Assembly: GCA_033961575.1 (NCBI GenBank)
Contig: CM066732.1
Location: forward strand, 75,182,687 to 75,246,686
Origin: Aselliscus stoliczkanus
Taxonomy: Eukaryota; Chordata; Mammalia; Chiroptera; Hipposideridae
DNA length: 64,000 bases
Direction of reading: 5' to 3'
The number at the start of each line of letters is the position of its first letter. The stretch's first letter is position 1. The notes under the pieces are model-generated. The model was not told the origin of the DNA. It saw nothing but the letters and a program-made list of their open reading frames with translations, and searched no databases. Shown one piece after another: positions 53,891-64,000 of the stretch. The position numbers were made by a program, and so were the translations under genes.

Positions 53891-54624
53891 TATCAGATGT
53901 TCAGATTTTATTATTTAAAAACGTGCACAACTGATTTCTCTGAGTGGAGAGATACAAGCAATGTTTAAATTTTGTTTCTTTTTTTCCCCCATTATTTCTT
54001 TAATTTTCTACAATGAGCTCAAGATGCTAGTTGCCATGCATAACACTAGTCCAAGGAATATCATTCAATGCAACAACCCCGATAGCACGTATTTTATTTA
54101 TAATTAGGAAAAAAGATACTTTAAAATCTTTACACAGATTAATTTGTAGTTTTTCAATTCATTTGAAGTGTAGTTAAGTTCTGCATTTTGATATTCTTGT
54201 TCTGGGCTATGATGGGAACTAATAATTAGGAAGGCAGTTGTGATGAGTAAATATGACACACCTGATACATCATTTTATTAAAGTAACATTACAGTTTTAA
54301 CTTTTCCCAAAATCATTTCCAGTCTTGATTTTTGTCACTTGATTTTTACTTTCTCTACCATTGACATCTAGTAACCTAACTAAAGATGCATAGTGCACAG
54401 CAGTTTTCTTTTCTAATTAGCTCCTATTAATTAAGGATCCTTAACTACTTGAAAAAAAAAGCCAGTGTGAACAGAGCAGCTCTAACTAATTCTGGATCAA
54501 GCATTGGTTAATAACATACAAAAAGCCTTTTGTTCCCCATGTTTTCTCAAAGTGAAAAATTTGAGTCCTTTCAACAATGAGTTTTGTTTAGTTGATTAAT
54601 ATTATATCTCCTCATTGCTTCTAG
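53891..54624. other. Repeat-poor intron before exon F
   Basis: No repeat recognised. Homeodomain-like TAATTA motifs occur at 54415-54435 (tctaattagctcctattaat). No gene. Confidence 0.45.
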
Positions 54625-58554
<3,930 letters not shown>

Positions 58555-58990
58555 AGCATGGCTTCTCATTGCCTGTAGAATAAAATTTGAATTGCCCATT
58601 ATGGCCTTTCGTGCCCTATATGGCTTGGCCACCTGCCTGCCTACCTTTCTGATCTGTTACTTTCCTTTTCATTTACCACAGTCTGGCCTCACTGACTGTC
58701 ATTCTATCCTGCCAGCTTGTCAAGCTTATTCCCATGTCAGGAGCTATGCACTTACTGTTCTTTTCTATTATATTTGAAATGCTCTTTCTCCGTATCGTTA
58801 GGCTTTCTCATTCTATTCACAGACTTAGGTGACAGTTCCTCAGAGAGGCCTTTCCAGACCATCCTAGCTAAAGAAACCCCTCCACCCAGTAACACTATCA
58901 CATTACCCTGTTTTATTTTCTTTTTTTTTTAATAGCACTTATCACCATCAAAGTGGCATATTTAAATAGATGCTGTAAGTGTAGATTATT
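58555..58990 (+). mobile_element. LINE2 3' fossil
   Basis: Contains attgcctgtagaataaaatt, ttcgtgccctatatggcttg and agagaggcctttccagacca, the usual order in L2 3' ends. The open frame through it is fortuitous. Confidence 0.8.
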
Positions 58991-59514
58991 CTGTTTTTAT
59001 TCTTTGCACTATGTAACGATAGAAAACAGTTTACCAAGCACAGTGATTTGTCTTTGTAATGGCAATATTTACTGAGTGCCCACTCTGCTAAGGTATCATA
59101 TACTAGATGCTGTGCCTATTGCTTCAAAAAGCTTTTCTTAATTATTAAAAATAAATGATACCGACAGAAAGTGAACATGTGAAAACGTGTGACTATAAAA
59201 ATGTGTATGAAAAAAAAAAATGTGTATGAAGTAGGTTTTTTCACATGATGGAGAAGTATATGATATTGTATGTTTTGTTATTTGTGAGCATCTAAAAGAT
59301 GAGGGAAATCATGTGGGCTTGGGCCGAAATTATTGATACTCAGTTCAATTTCTGTGCATACACACCACTATCTCCTGAAGTGACTGCTTAATCTAATTAG
59401 CTTCTCTGCATTCTTTAAGTGCCATTATAGATCAGTTTTCCTTGTTACTTGCATTCAAGGAAGTATATTTAGAGCATCATCTATATTGTTAATTATTCAT
59501 TTATTGCTTAGTTA

Positions 59515-59650
59515 TTTTACTCTGTCTCCACTGACTGGACTGGAAGCTTCTTGAACAGAGACTATATCTGTTTATCCTCACCGTTATATCTACAATAGAT
59601 ATTGTAGCACAGTGCATTTACTCAGCTCTCAATATTTCCTAACGTTTGAA
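59515..59650 (+). mobile_element. LINE2 3'-terminal fossil
   Basis: Contains ctggactggaagcttcttga and agcacagtgcatttactcag, the usual L2 terminal pattern. Confidence 0.65.
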
Positions 59651-60384
59651 AGAAAGTGGATAGGACAGACAGAAGAAGAGAAAGCCTTTTAGGAACTATG
59701 AACTCATCCAGGTGTGCAGGAATACTTCATCTGGCCTTTTGTAAAAGTGATAAGCTTAGTAGGAATACAGAAAGGAAAACAGAAATCGAAGACTTTCAGG
59801 CTTTGACCCTGAGTAGTTATAATGAGTTGTTAGGTGCTTTTAAATGGTGGAGTCATAGAGTAAGCTGACTTTGTGAAAGAGACAATATAGTTACTTTACA
59901 TGAATTCCAGTCGTCAGGTCCAGGTGAGTGGTATTCCGAGGCCCAGAGGAAATGTAGAGTTGACTCTGGAATCTCTGCCAATAATCCTGGAAGATGAGAA
60001 CACTGCCGTAAGATAGGCAAACATCTGATTTTCATAAAAAGACATTGAACAGGCCATCAACTACAAAAATTACTAATGTTCCTGAGCTCCATGTCAATGC
60101 CAGGCAAAATAGAATTATTAAACAGATGGTTTGTGAGCACTTAGGTAATGAAGTAGTGATCACTAGGAGCCACCATGAGTTCACCAAAACAAATCACATC
60201 AAAGTAACTTAATTTGTTTTAATAGGATTACTAGATCAGGGAAGGCCATAGACAGTAGAAAGCATTTAACTAAGTCATTTGTTGTGGACAAGTTGAAGAA
60301 ATGTGGTCGTAATAATAGTTCAGTTAGTATATTCATAACTGGTTGTATAATCATATCTAGAGACATAAATTAATTATTTAATGA

Positions 60385-60600
60385 GAGGCAATATAGGAAA
60401 GTGGTTCCAGTCTGGTTTCTGGATCCAGCCTGCCTGGGTTTCACCTCTGCCACTTACTGGTTCTATGACCTTAGGCAGGTTGCTTTGTATTTGTAAGCTT
60501 CAATTCCTCACCTGTAAAAATGGAGGTAATAATAATTATACTTACCTTGTAGCATTGTTTTAAAAATTAAATAAATTATCATAAAGCACTTAGAATCGTA
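60385..60600 (+). mobile_element. MIR SINE fossil
   Basis: Contains the MIR core: gccacttactggttctatga, ccttaggcaggttgctttgt and acctgtaaaaatggaggtaa, then cttaccttgtagcattgttt. Confidence 0.92.
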
Positions 60601-63600
60601 AGCATTTGATAAATATGGATTTTTTTTTTTAACCAGGAGGAATATCTATAATGACTTGCTGTTGGGCTCTTTACCCAAACCTGTCCCATTTGGCGCTATT
60701 ATACAAAATCTAAATGAAGACACAATTTGAATTTAAGGATAACCCAAATCTGGGAAAGAGAGAGGCAAGACATTGAATAGCAGAATCAGGCTAACGAAAG
60801 ACCTTGCTAGGCTTAAAGCTAATCTGAACCTAGCAAGGTAAAATTTAATAAGAATAAATATGCATTCCTCTCTTTAGTTCCAGCTGTCAGTTGTACCTGC
60901 TTAAAACAACTTTGTAAGGAAAAGACAAATTGACAACTTCTATTTGAGCCAACATCGTAAAAATGCAGAAAATCATTTAGTGAGCAGAACAAAGAAGTAG
61001 TAGGCCCAGTATGGGCTATTGTATCAGAACATATATTAATTCCAGACACTAGAGTTTAATAGAAACATCAATAAATTGAGATAATAATCCAAGATGATAG
61101 GTTTGTAAACTATAAGAGGAACTAAGGTCACTTTTATCCTGGAAAAGTTGAAATTTATATTAGACTGATCTCCAAATATCTGGAAAGATAATATATGGTA
61201 TTTGGTAAGCCTCGTTTTGGAAGAATTCATTCCAGAAAGGTAGATTTTAGCTTAGTATGAAGAATGTTCTAATGATGGTAGCTCTTTAAAAATGAATGGG
61301 CTAATCTGTGAATTTATAAGCTTCCTAACTTTAGAGGTATTCAGGCAGAGACAGGATTATTTGTCAGGAATATTGCAGTGGGAGTTCCTGTATGAGGTGG
61401 GAAATTAGAGCTGTAAAGTCTCTTCCAGTGCTAATATTCTATAACGAATGGTAACCAACTACCCTTCGTAGAGGGACTGCTACTACTTCTCCTTTCTGTT
61501 CACTAAATTATTTTCTGTTGAATGTCACTTAACTGCTTTATCTTCATGGTAATCAGCAGTCTATGTTATGTACTGTGAATTCCAGAATAACTTCAAGAGC
61601 AGTAGAAAGTGAATGTGGAAGAGTAGTTGGTTGCCAATTATTTTAACAGACTATCCCATGTACTCTGTTTCAGAAGTGATTGGCATCTGGGTACAAAAGC
61701 ATGTAGGTGGGAACTCCTTTGAGTGATTTTAGAGTATAGGAAAACCTGCTGAGTATATATAGGACACAATCTTGTAAGTCCATAGGAGATAAGGAATAAA
61801 TAAAATATAGAAAGTTTTTATGTCGAATAAGTATGTCAAATACACTTAGGAAATTTCTATTAACTGTTAACCATTCAAAACTGATTTTTTTCAGTAGTTT
61901 TTTAAAAATTTCTAAGATACATAGCAATAACCAGTAATTTCTCAATTTGTGTTTAATTATTATATAGTGTATTTTAAAGACATAAAGATATAAAACATAC
62001 CTCATCATGACAGCATAAAATAACTACTTTTTAGCATTTGAATATAAATGATAAAGGATGTTCTTGAAGCTTTTCCCTTAAAATGCTTGAACATGTTTAA
62101 AATGACTTTGTTATACACATGGTTCTGTGCCACAGATATCTTCATTACAACATCTTGGTAAAAATGTGTTCTTTTCCATTAAGCTTCTATAACAGACTTT
62201 TAATACTCTGTGGTGGATATCTGAAGAGAAGCCTTGGTTATAATATAAAACTACAGTCGCCCTTTTCTCTCGTTTCTTTAGATAAGTGGGCACTAGAAAT
62301 TATAGATAGCTTTGGCAAGAGTTCAAGGGTTAATGTAGCAGATAAATAAAAGGAATTTTCTGTAAATTGAGACCTGCATTATTTCAGTTGTCCTGTCTTT
62401 CCTAACCTAACTCATTTAATTTTAAAAAGTAAATACTTAAATTCTTCCTGACAGTGTGCTCAGCTTTTACTATCGTTTATTACTTCAATTATACTTGATA
62501 TCACTTAGAACAATCTGCCATTTGGAAATCTCAGTATAGCCTGGAGCTTAGTATTAGATCTGGCTGCTATTGTAACATGTACAGCATATGACATTAATGT
62601 ATCAAAATTAGATTGGATCATCCCTCCTGGTTAAATTTATTTCACATTTCTTTTGTATTCAGTTAACATAAACCTATTAGGGAAGCTGACACATGGGGAT
62701 GGCTGTATAGGAAGGATATTTTTAAAGTATTTTGATTAAAAAATGAAATTATAGAACCTTGGCTTTTCTGAGTTGTGTAATCTTTTTTTGTTTTTAAAGA
62801 TGTCACAAAGCCTAAGTCCTGCATTTATATCATTCAGGTGTGTGTGGTGTAAATAATTAGAATTAAAACTTAAACTATATTTTGATATTTGAGGCCTACC
62901 ATCATGTATTTAGAGCAGTAAGCACATTTATGGTTTCTAAAACCTAAAAAGAGTTATCAATCTATTTAAACTTAAAAAAAGAAAGTCTTCCTTAAAAGAA
63001 TAAAATCTTTATACTGTATTTCTAAAATAATAGATTCTGATTTATTGGTTTGTCTAGGCACTATCTTTAATAGCTGTCTCTATCTTATAATCCATCTATT
63101 TTATAGTTTATCAAAGTATCGGAGAAGGCATTTCTTGCTTAGGAATACAAATTTTAAAGTTCAGGAATTTACCTTGGCTTTTTTTTTTTTTTGTATTACA
63201 TACTCCTACTTTGATAGACTCTCTCCTTAGAAAAATACACAAAATTTTACAAATAACTTTTAAATATTCACAGACCCCCTTGAACCTAGGTTAAGAACTC
63301 CAGGGTTAAAGGGTAACAGAAGAGAGCCTTTCGTTAATTGGGATTTAACTCTTTTCTTTAAAGTATACATTTAACTTTTTTTCTACCTTGTGTTTAAACC
63401 AAAATAAATTGCATATTTCAGAAATAGAAATCACCTGTATGTTAGCTCATATTAAAAATATTAATGACACTTAGTTTTCTCTTAGTCATAGTTTTCTCTT
63501 ATAAACTTTCCCATCTACAATGTCTCCAGTTACCTGAAAGTAATAGAAAAGTCTGTGTGAAATGTGCACCAAAAATGGACTCAAATGTTTGCAGTGGCAT

Positions 63601-63967
63601 AATCAATTAATGTACTAAGGAAACCAAATTTTATATTGAAATGCATGTTTATACAATAATCGCTGTGAAAGAAACACAGCACTAATGGGCATTAAGTTCA
63701 TTTTGCTAATAGCTTAGAAATTCAGCTTTTGGATGCTTTGCTTTTTTATAATTTTAATCACCATAATGTCAACTCCCTCTGATTGCCAAAAACACCTTTG
63801 TAAGTGCCCCAAATATTTAAATAACTTCTTGAGAGTCTAACAAATCTCAAGAAGTCTATTTGGAAGAATTTCAGAGGCAAAGAAAACCTGGAAATAAATT
63901 TGTTAAACCAACTATAGTCAGCTTTCTCATACTCAACAGGTGATTAACCAATTTATGAATTATATAT
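60601..63967. other. Repeat-poor terminal intron
   Basis: AT-rich, with no young SINE or L1 and no gene. This is the longest stretch without a recognisable repeat in the window. Confidence 0.45.
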
Positions 63968-64000
63968 TTCTTTTACTTCTCTTTCTATTATCAACTTTAG
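63968..64000 (+). other. RALGAPA1: Probable splice acceptor of the next RALGAPA1 exon
   Basis: The final bases form a pyrimidine-rich tract (ttcttttacttctctttcta) followed by ttatcaactttag at the very end. This fits a 3' splice site whose exon would begin at base 64001, in phase 0 after exon F. The exon itself is not in the window. Confidence 0.6.

Overview
This window is mammalian nuclear DNA. It is AT-rich and dominated by introns and interspersed repeats. Six short, correctly spliced exons on the + strand encode an uninterrupted 512-codon stretch that I recognise as the 3' part of RALGAPA1, the catalytic alpha-1 subunit of the Ral GTPase-activating complex. The exons lie at 15431-15565, 15980-16163, 20915-21779, 25090-25161, 45110-45233 and 54625-54780. 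All junctions are GT-AG and all phases agree. The last bases of the window look like the acceptor of the next exon. No promoter, first exon or 3' UTR of the gene is present.

The likely host is a bat, most probably a rhinolophoid (horseshoe or leaf-nosed bat and relatives). The basis is a VES/Rhin-1-like tRNA-derived SINE (10246-11745), a related set of young tRNA-headed SINEs with clear target-site duplications, and a mariner DNA transposon. This is inference from repeat content; the species is not determined.

Layout. 1-15.4 kb is intron with old L1 pieces, an RPL22 retrocopy with an intact reading frame (6315-8656), a mariner inside a SINE (10.2-11.7 kb) and a decayed RTE/BovB-like retrotransposon (12.5-14.6 kb). 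15.4-25.2 kb holds exons A-D with relatively repeat-poor introns, an LTR and DNA-transposon fossils. 25.2-45.1 kb is one large intron filled with antisense L1 and many antisense SINEs. 45.1-54.8 kb holds exons E and F separated by an internally deleted L1 (46.3-50.0 kb) and other L1 pieces. 54.8-64.0 kb is a repeat-poor intron with MIR and L2 fossils.

Three SINE types share a tRNA-like head: a short type (A, about 100 bp), a long composite type (B, about 430 bp) and a third type (C, about 150 bp). Type B joins a type A head, a GC-rich block of about 20-bp repeats and a tail related to the VES/Rhin-1-like SINE. This modular, SVA-like build is the most interesting structure I see. There are no CRISPR arrays, operons or other prokaryotic features, and no independent protein-coding gene besides RALGAPA1 and the RPL22 retrocopy.
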